Shown here piece by piece: positions 17,567 to 26,436 of a stretch of 64,000 bases of DNA. This DNA comes from Bacteroidales bacterium. Its GTDB lineage: Bacteria > Bacteroidota > Bacteroidia > Bacteroidales > UBA932. Numbering within the stretch: position 1 is the first letter of the stretch; every line of letters starts with the position of its first letter. Made by a program: the position numbers and the translations under genes. The stretch spans positions 48,670-112,669 of the forward strand of contig JAFSXX010000029.1 in NCBI GenBank assembly GCA_017443845.1, given 5' to 3'. Under the pieces are notes generated by a model that searched no databases, was not told the origin of the DNA, and was given only the letters and a program-made list of their open reading frames with translations.

Positions 17567-19306
17567 ATGAAAAAGAGTTTATTCAATATCAAAGGCCTCT
17601 GCATCGCGGCTGCGATGCTGATGGTTCTCCCCGCAGCGCTCAAGGCCGACCCTGTCGATGCCCTCAAGGCGCGCAGGATAGCCGAGAACTTCCTTAAGGC
17701 CGATACCCGCGCCGGCGGACTCACCCTGCTCTGGGACGGCCTCGACAGCCAGACCCGGGGCGGCGAACAGCCCCTCTTCTACATCTTCAACCGCGACGGC
17801 GGAGGATGGGTTATGATAGCCGGCGACGACTCCCTCGATCCCATCCAGGCCTACTCTTACGACGGCCGTTTCGAGGTTGAGGGCATGCCCGAGAACCTCG
17901 CGGAGCATATGGAGCTCTACAAGGAGCAGGTGCGCAATGCCCGCCGCCAGGGTAAGAAGAGCCTTACCGCAGACTGGATCCAGGCTTCGGTTCCGACCCG
18001 TGCCGGCGATACCATCACTACTGCCAAACTCCTGGTCACGGCCCTCTACAACCAGGGTGCCCCGTGGAACCTGCTCTGCCCCGAAATCGACGGAAAGCAC
18101 GCTCTGGCAGGCTGCTGCGCCATTGCGCAGGCCATCATAATGCAGTACCACAAGTATCCCGATGCGGGCGTCGGCACGCTTCCCGGCTATTCCGGTTCGA
18201 GTTACGTCGCCCCGACCATAGTCCTCGGCCACAAGTACGAATGGGACAAGATCCTGCCCCGCTACAAGAGCGGCAACTATACCGAAGAGGAGGCCATGGC
18301 GGTCGCGACTCTGGTGAGGGACATCGCCATTATGGGCAAGTCCTCCTTCGGCCTTAGCGGAACCAGTTCCGGCGCCGCAACGATGTGCAACCGCGCCAGG
18401 ACCTACTTCAAGTACAACAAGGGCCTCTACCGCTGCACCCATTCGCTCTACAGCGACGAGGAGTGGTTCGCCCTCCTGAAGAGGGATATCGACGACAACC
18501 TGCCCATCAATTACGCCAGCAACACCCACTCCTATGTCTGCGACGGATACGACGCCCGCGGATATGTCCACTTCAACTACGGCTGGGGCGGTACCAGCAA
18601 CGGCTTCTACAACATCAAGGGAAAGACGGCATACGGATGCAACGTGCGCCAGATTCCAAGCCCGGGCGAGGAGAGTTCCCGCTCCATTTTCCTAACGACC
18701 TCGAACAGCAACAAGGGAATCGTGCCCAGCCGGACCAATCCCGTCAAGGGATCGGCCTTCACCGTCAAGGTCGGCGCCGTGAGCAATTACGGTTACGATG
18801 TCTTTACCTTCGAATGGATGATAGCCCACGTGGACAGGGAGGGCAATATCAAGGAGATTGTCACCGACATCACCACTCAGGCCTTAGACTATGCCAAGTA
18901 TAAGGAATATACCGGCGTCAAATGCCAGATAAACGAAGATATCTATCTGGGCGACAAGCTGAAAGCCTTCTATCGCGAGGCCGGCAGCGAAGGAGAGTGG
19001 ATACCGATGCTCTACAACCAGGGGGAGGACTTCGACGGAGAGTATGAGCTGACCGGCGTTCCGCTCCAGAAGCAGTGCTCGGTAACCTACGACCGCGAAA
19101 CGGAGAATCTGACCATTGTCGCAAAGGACAGGAACCTCAATTTCAAGCTGCTCGACACCAACGGCAACGAGGTGCCCGATGCTATCGCAGGCCGCTACGA
19201 GAAGGTTATGGTCTATGGCAGCAAACTGCCCGCCGGCACCTATACCGTGCAGGTTTCCCAGAAGCTTTACGTGGATGTGATGAACATCACCCTGAAGGTG
19301 AGATAG
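17567..19306 (+). CDS. C10-family (streptopain/interpain-like) cysteine protease
   Basis: 579 residues with a signal peptide and a Spi-type propeptide (IFNRDGGGWVMIAGDDSL). The catalytic domain has LAGCCAIAQAIIMQYHKYP around the nucleophile Cys and NTHSYVCDGYD around the active His, followed by HFNYGWGG. C10 enzymes such as streptopain, interpain A and the Bacteroides fragilis Bfp proteases are secreted zymogens that cut host proteins. The C-terminal 170 residues are beta-rich, possibly for surface attachment. It is last in the operon, 12 bp after the BspA-like gene. The normal GC(V/A)xTA context reads GCCAIA here. Confidence 0.87.
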   Translation: MKKSLFNIKGLCIAAAMLMVLPAALKADPVDALKARRIAENFLKADTRAGGLTLLWDGLDSQTRGGEQPLFYIFNRDGGGWVMIAGDDSLDPIQAYSYDGRFEVEGMPENLAEHMELYKEQVRNARRQGKKSLTADWIQASVPTRAGDTITTAKLLVTALYNQGAPWNLLCPEIDGKHALAGCCAIAQAIIMQYHKYPDAGVGTLPGYSGSSYVAPTIVLGHKYEWDKILPRYKSGNYTEEEAMAVATLVRDIAIMGKSSFGLSGTSSGAATMCNRARTYFKYNKGLYRCTHSLYSDEEWFALLKRDIDDNLPINYASNTHSYVCDGYDARGYVHFNYGWGGTSNGFYNIKGKTAYGCNVRQIPSPGEESSRSIFLTTSNSNKGIVPSRTNPVKGSAFTVKVGAVSNYGYDVFTFEWMIAHVDREGNIKEIVTDITTQALDYAKYKEYTGVKCQINEDIYLGDKLKAFYREAGSEGEWIPMLYNQGEDFDGEYELTGVPLQKQCSVTYDRETENLTIVAKDRNLNFKLLDTNGNEVPDAIAGRYEKVMVYGSKLPAGTYTVQVSQKLYVDVMNITLKVR

Positions 19307-19307
19307 A

Positions 19308-19931
19308 CTAAACCTTCAGCAGCGAGATAATCTCTTCCGGCCGGGTAAAGTGATACTCGGCCGGAATGTTTTGTGCTCCGCGCCCTTTCCAGTCGGCCAG
19401 GGCGAAGGCGATTCCGGCGCCGTGGGCGCAGCTGCTGTCGTGCAGCGTGTCGCCTATATAGACGCACTCCTGCGGTTTGGCTCCCGAGCGCTCCAAAAAG
19501 GCGAGTGCGGGGCCGGGGAGGGGCTTGTGGGTCTCCGAGTCCTCGGAGCATATCACGACCTTGAAATCGGGCTTCCAGGGCACTGTAAGGGGATCCCTGT
19601 CGTACTCGAACCTCGAGCGGGAGGTCACGACCCCCATCGTCCGTCCAGCCGCCTTGATGGCCGCCATCACCTCCGGTATCCCGTCGAATACGCTTGAAAG
19701 GTAGAACATCTCCTGGAAATTCTCCTCCCAGCGCTCAGCGAAGAGGTCGGGATCGCCGATGCCGAGCATCTTGGAGGCCTCGTAGCTGGGGATGCCGAAG
19801 AAGTAGTAGAGTTCGTCGAGGCTCATCTCGCGCCCGCTCATCTCCTTGACGGTCTTTCCCAGGGACTGGAGACCTGTCTGCTCGGTATCCACGAGGGTGC
19901 CGTCTATGTCGAATATAAAGTGAGTGTACAT
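19308..19931 (-). CDS. HAD-superfamily hydrolase (phosphoglycolate phosphatase-like)
   Basis: 207 residues. It begins with the HAD nucleophile motif FIFDIDGTLVDTE, has motif II around GVVTSRSR, and motif III/IV ECVYIGDTLHDSSCAHGAG. The helical cap is of the Gph/PgmB type. These are cytosolic Mg-dependent phosphatases of small metabolites. Its ATG directly abuts the TAG of the upstream EEP gene, so translation is probably coupled. The substrate cannot be told from the sequence. Confidence 0.87.
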   Translation of the reverse strand: MYTHFIFDIDGTLVDTEQTGLQSLGKTVKEMSGREMSLDELYYFFGIPSYEASKMLGIGDPDLFAERWEENFQEMFYLSSVFDGIPEVMAAIKAAGRTMGVVTSRSRFEYDRDPLTVPWKPDFKVVICSEDSETHKPLPGPALAFLERSGAKPQECVYIGDTLHDSSCAHGAGIAFALADWKGRGAQNIPAEYHFTRPEEIISLLKV

Positions 19932-20897
19932 CTATTTCCTGTCGAGTTTGATGATTACCGGCAGGTGGTCGCTGTATCCGCTCTGGAAATGGTTGCCGTT
20001 GTAGCAGCGCTTCGGGTGGCCCCTCTGCAGCATGAAATTGCGGCTGAATATCTCTGCGTAGTGGCGCTCGTCGGTCTTGACCAGGTGCAGTCCCTTGACG
20101 TGCCTGCCCGGTACTTCGAGCATATTCTGGCTCACTACTATATTGTCGTAGAGTTTCCAGCGGTTGTCGTGGATACTTGTTCCCTTTCCCTCCTCCATCA
20201 GGGCCCAGAAGGGATTGAAATATTCTCCTTCCCTGACGGCGAAGATACTCTTGCGGGCCGGCAGGAGTTCGGCCAGCGAAGCGTCGGCCGGAGTATCGTT
20301 CATATCGCCCATTATGACTACCTTGATGCCGGGATAGAGCTTGGCCAGTTCGCGGGCGTGGTCCCGGGCCGTCTCGGTGCCGGCGCGGCGGAAACCTGCC
20401 GAGGCCTCGACTCCGGTACGGCGCGAGAGGAGGTGGCATACATATACGGCGAACATCTCCCCGTCGAGCTCGCCCCACATCGCCAGGATGTTGCGGCCGA
20501 TGTACTCGCGTCCGCTGCGCAGCACGAGCTTGACCGGCTCGCTGCCGATGAGCTTGAATTTGTCGCTGCGGTAGAATACGCCCACATCGATGCCGCGGGC
20601 GTCGTTCGACTCATAGTGGAGGCACTTGAAATGGGAACCGGAGAGGCGTTTGCGGGCCGCCAGGGCGCGCATCACCGACATATTCTCCACTTCCGAAACC
20701 CCGACGATGACGGGGAATCCTCCGAATGCGTTGGAAACTGCGCTGAAGACCTCGCTGAGATTGTCCAGCTTCTGGTTGTAACGGTCTATGGTCCAGCGTC
20801 TCTCGCCGACGGGCGTGAAGCTGTCGTCGTCGGTCTTGGGGTCCTCGACTGTATCGTACAGGTTCTCGAGGTTGTAGAACATCATCGTGTATGCCAT
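19932..20897 (-). CDS. Endonuclease/exonuclease/phosphatase (EEP) family protein
   Basis: 321 residues with MFYNLENLYDTVEDP (the Asn-Glu metal site near the N-terminus), VSEVENM, VIMGDMNDTP (Asp/Asn catalytic pair) and a terminal YSDHLPVIIKL (the catalytic Asp-His). These are all EEP hallmarks. Members cleave nucleic acids or phosphoester lipids and sugars. No signal peptide is seen. A minus-strand promoter-like TAATTTTG lies at 20902-20909, very close to the first ATG, so translation may begin at the MMFYN methionines a few codons later. It is co-transcribed with the HAD gene. Confidence 0.87.
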   Translation of the reverse strand: MAYTMMFYNLENLYDTVEDPKTDDDSFTPVGERRWTIDRYNQKLDNLSEVFSAVSNAFGGFPVIVGVSEVENMSVMRALAARKRLSGSHFKCLHYESNDARGIDVGVFYRSDKFKLIGSEPVKLVLRSGREYIGRNILAMWGELDGEMFAVYVCHLLSRRTGVEASAGFRRAGTETARDHARELAKLYPGIKVVIMGDMNDTPADASLAELLPARKSIFAVREGEYFNPFWALMEEGKGTSIHDNRWKLYDNIVVSQNMLEVPGRHVKGLHLVKTDERHYAEIFSRNFMLQRGHPKRCYNGNHFQSGYSDHLPVIIKLDRK

Positions 20898-20968
20898 AAT
20901 GCAAAATTAGATATTTTTAGTAACTTGCAATTTGTTTTTCTTTGTAAGAGAAGTAAAAAGGCCGCGCG

Positions 20969-22246
20969 ATGGCAAAAAAAATATACGAGAACGGATGGTG
21001 GTACGACCACTTGCGGTACATTACCGATGCCTACATCAGGGCCTCCTACCGCAAGATGGTCTTCGAGGGTCTGGATAAGATTCCCGCAGACGGGGCCCTT
21101 ATCTTCGCCCCCAACCACTGCTGCGCCCTGATGGATCCGCTCGCGATGCTGATAATGGCCCACGAGCCGATGGTATTCGTGGCGCGCGCCGACATTTTTG
21201 CCAATCCCCTGATCGCCAAGGTCCTGACCTTTCTCAAAATAATGCCCATCAACCGCATCCGGGACGGATTCCGCTCGGTCGCGCATACCGCTGAGGCTAT
21301 CGAGAAATCGGTCGAGGTACTCAACAATAAAGTCCGCTTCTGCATCTTGTCAGAGGGGACCCACCGCCCGATGCACAGCCTCCTGCCCATAGGAAAGGGT
21401 ATCGCGAGGGTGGCCTGCGGGGCGGCGGAGAGCCAGCCGGACAAGGTTTATATCGTGCCTGTGGGCCTGGAGTACGGAGATTATTTCCGGTTCAGGACCA
21501 CCCTTCAGGTGCGCGTAGGCGATCCGATCGACGTCAAGGCGCTTCTGGATTCGATGCCGGAGGCCCTGGAGCGCGAAAGGATGGATGCCATCCGCTCGGG
21601 AGTGCGGGATGGATTGAAGGAGAACATAGTCTTTATCGGCGACGGTGAGGATTATGACGCGGTGTGGGAGATGGCCAAGATAAGCAGCGGCGGGATTCCG
21701 CCGTTGAGGCTCCGGGAGCGTTTCGAGGCCAACAGGGCGGCGGTCGCAAGGTTCGACGGCAATATGGATGCCGCCCGCGCCCTTTTCTCCAGGGTGCGCG
21801 GATTCACTGCCTTGAGGCACTCCGCCGGAGTCAGCCTCGAGAGCCTTGCCAAGGGGGTCTCGCCGGTCAGGACCGTTCTGAGAACCCTTCTGGGGCTGAT
21901 ATTGCTGCCGCTTTATATGGCCTGGGCGGCTGTCAGCCTGCCGGTGTGGCTGCCCTCGGAGATAGTGGCGGGGAGGCTTGAGGACAAGGCCTTCAAGAAC
22001 TCCTTCCGCTGCGGCATACTGGTCTTCGGCTGGACCCTGATGCTGCTGATATGGGCCGTGGTGCTCTTCTGCTGCCTCAAGTGGTACTGGGCGCTGGCGG
22101 CGCTGGTGGCGATATTACCCGCGCCGTTCATGACATACGACGCCTTCAATTTCGCGAGGATGACCCTCTCCGACTGGAAGGCCCTGTGGCGCAAGGAGCT
22201 GAGGCGGGAGTATGAAGAATTGAAAAAAGAGATAAAAAAGATATAA
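20969..22246 (+). CDS. PlsC-type 1-acylglycerol-3-phosphate acyltransferase-like membrane protein
   Basis: 425 residues. The N-terminal half has the acyltransferase box FAPNHCCALMDPLAM (the HX4D motif) and a second motif LSEGTHRPMHSLLPIGKGIA. The C-terminal part has two or more hydrophobic segments (about 300-400), so the protein is larger than a minimal PlsC (about 240). It probably acylates a lysophospholipid or another lipid at the inner membrane. It is followed 1 bp later by an Omp85-like gene, suggesting joint expression for envelope work. Confidence 0.85.
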   Translation: MAKKIYENGWWYDHLRYITDAYIRASYRKMVFEGLDKIPADGALIFAPNHCCALMDPLAMLIMAHEPMVFVARADIFANPLIAKVLTFLKIMPINRIRDGFRSVAHTAEAIEKSVEVLNNKVRFCILSEGTHRPMHSLLPIGKGIARVACGAAESQPDKVYIVPVGLEYGDYFRFRTTLQVRVGDPIDVKALLDSMPEALERERMDAIRSGVRDGLKENIVFIGDGEDYDAVWEMAKISSGGIPPLRLRERFEANRAAVARFDGNMDAARALFSRVRGFTALRHSAGVSLESLAKGVSPVRTVLRTLLGLILLPLYMAWAAVSLPVWLPSEIVAGRLEDKAFKNSFRCGILVFGWTLMLLIWAVVLFCCLKWYWALAALVAILPAPFMTYDAFNFARMTLSDWKALWRKELRREYEELKKEIKKI

Positions 22247-22247
22247 C

Positions 22248-23507
22248 ATGCTCAAAAAGAATATAGCGATAGCATTGGCGGCGCTGCTGGGATTCTGCGG
22301 GGTCCTTCCGGCGCAGGAAGTCTCGGGCGGCGATATTGTCAAGAAGGGCATATCGCTGGGCCCCCTGCCTGTCGTGGCTTTCGACCAGGACAAAGGCTTC
22401 CAGTACGGTGCCCTGCTCAATATCTACAATTTCGGCGACGGCACGACCTACCCCGTGCCCAAATCGCAGTGGTACCTGGAGGCCTCCTTCTTCACCAAGG
22501 GGTCGAAGCTGTTCGTGGTCAATTTCGACAGCCGCACCCTGATTCCGGGTGTGAGGGTATGCTTCTCGGGCTCCTACAACGGCGACAAGGCGCTCGATTT
22601 CTATGGCTTCAACGGATATGACTCCTATGTTGACCACACGGTCCTCTCCGAGACCTCTGCATATTACAGGATGAGCCGGTCGGTGCCCTATCTGAAGGCC
22701 GATTTCACCGGCAACATCACCCCCCATCTCTACTGGAAGGCCGGATACCACTTCAAGTATTTCAAGATCGGCGAGTTCGTACCCGAGAGCGGTGCCATTC
22801 CCAACCTCTTCTCGCTTTACAAGACCGCGGGTTCAAACGGCGTCGTGATACCGGAGGATGAGGCGGAGGGCGGCATTTCGAGCTCCCTGAGGGCCGGCGT
22901 GATGTACGACAGCCGCGACTTCGAGGCGTCCCCCTCGAGGGGCATCTGGGCGGAGGCCAATCTGGAATACGCCCCTTCGTGGCTCGGTACGAGCAGGGAG
23001 TATCTCAAGTATTACGCGGCCTTCCGCCACTACCTGCCAATAGTGGGCGACAGGCTCGTATTCGCCTACAGGCTCAATGCGCAGGGCTTCCTCAACGATC
23101 CGGCATTCTATATGCTGCCCTTCGAGACCATCCTCGGCTACGGTTACGACCGCGACGGATTCGGCGGATACCGCACCATCCGCGGCATAATGCGCAACCG
23201 CATCCAGGGCCGCAGCATCTGCTACTTCAATACCGAACTGCGCTACCGGTTCGTGGATTTCCATCTCTTTAACCAGAATATCGGCCTGGCTGTGAGCGGA
23301 TTCTGCGACGGGGGACGCGTCCTTGTACCTTACGGCAAGGAGACCTTTACGAACGAGACCTTCCACATCGCCGCGGGCGGCGGATTCCGCTTCATAATGA
23401 ACCGCAACTTCATAGTGGCGGTGGAATACGGCGTGCCCTTCAATGAGCAGGACCGTTTTCCCGGAAAGGCAGGGTCTTTGTATATAAATACCGGATTCCT
23501 CTTCTAG
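22248..23507 (+). CDS. Omp85/BamA-like outer-membrane beta-barrel protein
   Basis: 419 residues with a signal peptide ending LPAQEV. The body is a barrel-type sequence with alternating aromatic strands, including GISSSLRAGVMYDSRDFEASP followed by SRGIWAEANLEYAP, RTIRGIMRNRIQGRS and a terminal strand ending GFLF. This fits the bacterial surface antigen (D15) domain without obvious POTRA repeats. Such short Omp85 relatives occur widely in Bacteroidota with unknown clients. It is tightly linked to the upstream acyltransferase, then 13 bp before the first DUF4988 gene. Confidence 0.82.
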   Translation: MLKKNIAIALAALLGFCGVLPAQEVSGGDIVKKGISLGPLPVVAFDQDKGFQYGALLNIYNFGDGTTYPVPKSQWYLEASFFTKGSKLFVVNFDSRTLIPGVRVCFSGSYNGDKALDFYGFNGYDSYVDHTVLSETSAYYRMSRSVPYLKADFTGNITPHLYWKAGYHFKYFKIGEFVPESGAIPNLFSLYKTAGSNGVVIPEDEAEGGISSSLRAGVMYDSRDFEASPSRGIWAEANLEYAPSWLGTSREYLKYYAAFRHYLPIVGDRLVFAYRLNAQGFLNDPAFYMLPFETILGYGYDRDGFGGYRTIRGIMRNRIQGRSICYFNTELRYRFVDFHLFNQNIGLAVSGFCDGGRVLVPYGKETFTNETFHIAAGGGFRFIMNRNFIVAVEYGVPFNEQDRFPGKAGSLYINTGFLF

Positions 23508-23520
23508 AAAATACGGAATT

Positions 23521-24972
23521 ATGAAAAGATATATCTCAATTCTGGCCTGCGCCGCAGCCGCGATCCTGCTCGGAGGGTGTAACTCCGAGTACAGCAAGAA
23601 GATCGAGGAGCTCGACGCGAGGGCTGAACTTCTTGCGGCCGACCTGGCGGAGTACAACGAGGCGCTCAAGACAATCAGCAGCCTGGCCTCCACCATCGAG
23701 GCCGGAGACTTCGTCACGGGCATTACCAAGATAATGTCCACAACCGATCCCGACAAGGAAATCGGCTACACGATCAATTTCGTCAAGCACGAGCCCATCA
23801 CCATCATCCACGGAATCAACGGAAAGGTTCCCTATGTGAGCAGCATGAGGGGCTCCGACAACAAGTATTACTGGACTGTCCGCTACGATAACGGGACTGC
23901 CGAACTGCTGCGCGATTCCGACGGGAATCCCATTCCCTGCATCGGCCAGGTGCCCTACATCACCATCAGGGACAAGAAGTGGTACATCACTTACGACGAC
24001 GTGACCTATACCGAACTGGGCCCTGCCGACGGAGCCGACGCCGACGCCATCTTCCTCTCGTTCAACCTAAAGGACGAGAATCAGGTGGTCTTCAACCTCT
24101 CCGACGGCTCCTCGTTCACCGCTCCCACGTTCCTTGCCTACAGCAACCTGATGAAGGAGGTGAACATCGTCAATACCAATGTCGATTCGCAGCAGTCGCT
24201 GGTGGAGGCGGCAATTGACGGGCTCATCTACATCAAGTCGGTCTATCCGATCATCTCGGATACCCTCTCGGGTACCAGGATCGAGCTCTCCAACGGCAAG
24301 ATATGCCACATTTATGACATCGAGCACAGCAACGTGCCCAACGTCATGATGCGCTACGACAACATTACCGGCAATTACTACTGGGCCGCTGGATTCGGGA
24401 CGGCCACTCCCAACTGGTTATATACCTCCGACAACATGCGTATCAAGGCGGTAGGCGATTCTGCCGCGGTTCCGGTCATCTCGATGGCGCTCGATACCGT
24501 TTCGGGCAAGTATTGCTGGACCAGCCAGCTTGGCGACGGGGAGCCGGAGTTCATTACGGACAGCCTCGGCAATTTGGTCCCGGCTGTCGAGTCGGCCGAC
24601 AACCCTCTCTTCCAGTGGGTCGATAACAGCAACCCCTATTACCTGCTTCTCAAGGGGTATGACGGCACTGTATTCTCCCTGCCGAAAATGTATTCGATAC
24701 AGATTCAGACCAAGATCTCGATGCATCCCAATACCTCGCTGCTGGTGCCCTATACGGTATTCGGCGACGAGGCCGGAGCGACCAACATAACCCTGCTCAC
24801 ACAGGGCGGTTTCAAGGCCACAGCAACCGGAAACCAGATATTGATTGACGCCCCCGAGGCGTTCAGTTCCGGTACGTCGCAGGTTGTGGTGATCTTCGAC
24901 GTCTGCGGGCTCGGCACCAGGACCCAGGTCAAATATATTGACATAACCAATCCGGAGGAGGAGACATTATGA
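23521..24972 (+). CDS. DUF4988-type lipoprotein, paralogue 1 of 3
   Basis: 483 residues with lipobox LLGGCNS and a predicted coiled-coil (IEELDARAELLAADLAEYNE). Two or three copies of the DUF4988 signature follow (GYTINFVKHEPITIIHGING, then YYWTVRYDNG and YITYDDVTYTELG). The family is found at the N-terminus of PL29-type and other surface proteins, but no catalytic domain is visible here. The gene overlaps the next one by 4 bp (ATGA), so the three are translationally linked. Role unknown; a cell-surface location is inferred from the lipobox. Confidence 0.78.
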   Translation: MKRYISILACAAAAILLGGCNSEYSKKIEELDARAELLAADLAEYNEALKTISSLASTIEAGDFVTGITKIMSTTDPDKEIGYTINFVKHEPITIIHGINGKVPYVSSMRGSDNKYYWTVRYDNGTAELLRDSDGNPIPCIGQVPYITIRDKKWYITYDDVTYTELGPADGADADAIFLSFNLKDENQVVFNLSDGSSFTAPTFLAYSNLMKEVNIVNTNVDSQQSLVEAAIDGLIYIKSVYPIISDTLSGTRIELSNGKICHIYDIEHSNVPNVMMRYDNITGNYYWAAGFGTATPNWLYTSDNMRIKAVGDSAAVPVISMALDTVSGKYCWTSQLGDGEPEFITDSLGNLVPAVESADNPLFQWVDNSNPYYLLLKGYDGTVFSLPKMYSIQIQTKISMHPNTSLLVPYTVFGDEAGATNITLLTQGGFKATATGNQILIDAPEAFSSGTSQVVVIFDVCGLGTRTQVKYIDITNPEEETL

Positions 24973-26435
24973 GATACTTAAGGAAAACGGCATATATCCT
25001 CCTGTCCGCACTGGTACTGTGCGGATGCAGCAAGGAACTCGAAAACGAGATCAGCCTCCTCGACCGCCGCATCACGGCCCTGGAGGAGCGCAGCTCAAAG
25101 ATGAACGAAACCATCAAGGGGTTGAGAACCATCGTGGAGAGCTTCCAGAATTACGATTTCGTAACCGATGTCAAGCCGGTTTACAATACTTTCGGAACGG
25201 TAGTGGCGTATCGCATCACCTTTACCAATTCGGGAACCGTCACCATCCATAACGGAGTCGATGCGGACACTCCCATAATCGGCGTCGAAAAGGACCGCAA
25301 CGGCCAGTATTACTGGACCGTGACCTATTCCGACGGGGTCGCCAACCCCATATACCTCTCCAATTCGGGACAGCTGGTTTACGCCTCTTCAGTCACTCCC
25401 GAAATCAAGATCGAGTCGGGAAACTGGATGATATCCTACGACAACGGAACCTCCTGGAACTACCTGGGCAAGGCTACCGGAGCCGCCGGAAATGCATTCG
25501 TGCAGTCGATCGACAAATACCCTTCCTTCGTAAGATTCAACTTTATCGACGGAACCTCGGTGCTTGTCCCTACCGCCTCGTCGTTCGAAAACTGCCGGAA
25601 CGCGATAGATGACGTGAACAGCAATCTGAAATCCCTCAAGGAGCTTCTCGTCTCACTCGACAAAAAGGCTATGGCGACCGACCTGATCCCCATTATGGAG
25701 GGCAGGGATACGATAGGCTGCCGGATCACATTCGTGGGCGAGGGCGTTCCCTCGAGAATCAGTTTCTTCAATGCGACCACCACCACTCTCCCTGAAATCC
25801 AGGCCCTGAAGGACGACTCCGACGGCAATTATTACTGGGCCGTCAAGTATCCCGGCAGCGAGAAGGCGGAATGGATTCTCTGCGGCGAATCGAAGGTCCG
25901 TATGAACGTCCTGCAGGGAACTTCGCCCAAAGTCGGGCTGGAGCGCAACGAAACGGACAATCTCTATTACTGGACGGTCTCCTATGACGGAGGCGGGACC
26001 TTCGCGTGGCTGCTGGACGATACCGGGAATATGATCGCCGCCACTTCGGCTGAGGTCAGCAACCCCGTGACATCCCTGATCGAGACCTCCTCGCTCTACT
26101 ATACTATGACTGTCAACGGCGCTGCGGTCGTCATCCCCCGCTACAACAGCCTGGGCGTCACTCTCGACAGGACCAGCGTCACAATGGCGGCCTCGGACAC
26201 CTGCTCGATCCCCTATTTCATATCGGCCGCCGACCAATATACCGAGATCCTGCCGATTGCCGCCGATCCCGGCTTCAAATGCTGGATCGAGAAGGTCAAC
26301 CTTACCCGCGGCTCGCTTGTGATAGCCTCTCCGGAGTCCTTCCAGAGCGGCTCGTCGTCGGTCTCGATGCTGGTTTCCGACGGAAGGGGAACGATGAATA
26401 CCGTAGTGGTCAACATAACTTATGGAGGGAAGTAG
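24969..26435 (+). CDS. DUF4988-type lipoprotein, paralogue 2 of 3
   Basis: 488 residues. Same layout as its neighbour: lipobox LVLCGCSK, short coiled-coil (ISLLDRRITALEERSSKMN), then repeated modules with TFTNSGTVTIHNGVDADTP and QYYWTVTYSDG. The last 80 residues form a beta domain with SVTMAASDTCSIPYFISA. It starts inside the stop of paralogue 1 and ends 1 bp before the start of paralogue 3. No enzyme motif is recognised. Confidence 0.78.
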   Translation: MRYLRKTAYILLSALVLCGCSKELENEISLLDRRITALEERSSKMNETIKGLRTIVESFQNYDFVTDVKPVYNTFGTVVAYRITFTNSGTVTIHNGVDADTPIIGVEKDRNGQYYWTVTYSDGVANPIYLSNSGQLVYASSVTPEIKIESGNWMISYDNGTSWNYLGKATGAAGNAFVQSIDKYPSFVRFNFIDGTSVLVPTASSFENCRNAIDDVNSNLKSLKELLVSLDKKAMATDLIPIMEGRDTIGCRITFVGEGVPSRISFFNATTTTLPEIQALKDDSDGNYYWAVKYPGSEKAEWILCGESKVRMNVLQGTSPKVGLERNETDNLYYWTVSYDGGGTFAWLLDDTGNMIAATSAEVSNPVTSLIETSSLYYTMTVNGAAVVIPRYNSLGVTLDRTSVTMAASDTCSIPYFISAADQYTEILPIAADPGFKCWIEKVNLTRGSLVIASPESFQSGSSSVSMLVSDGRGTMNTVVVNITYGGK

Positions 26436-26436
26436 T

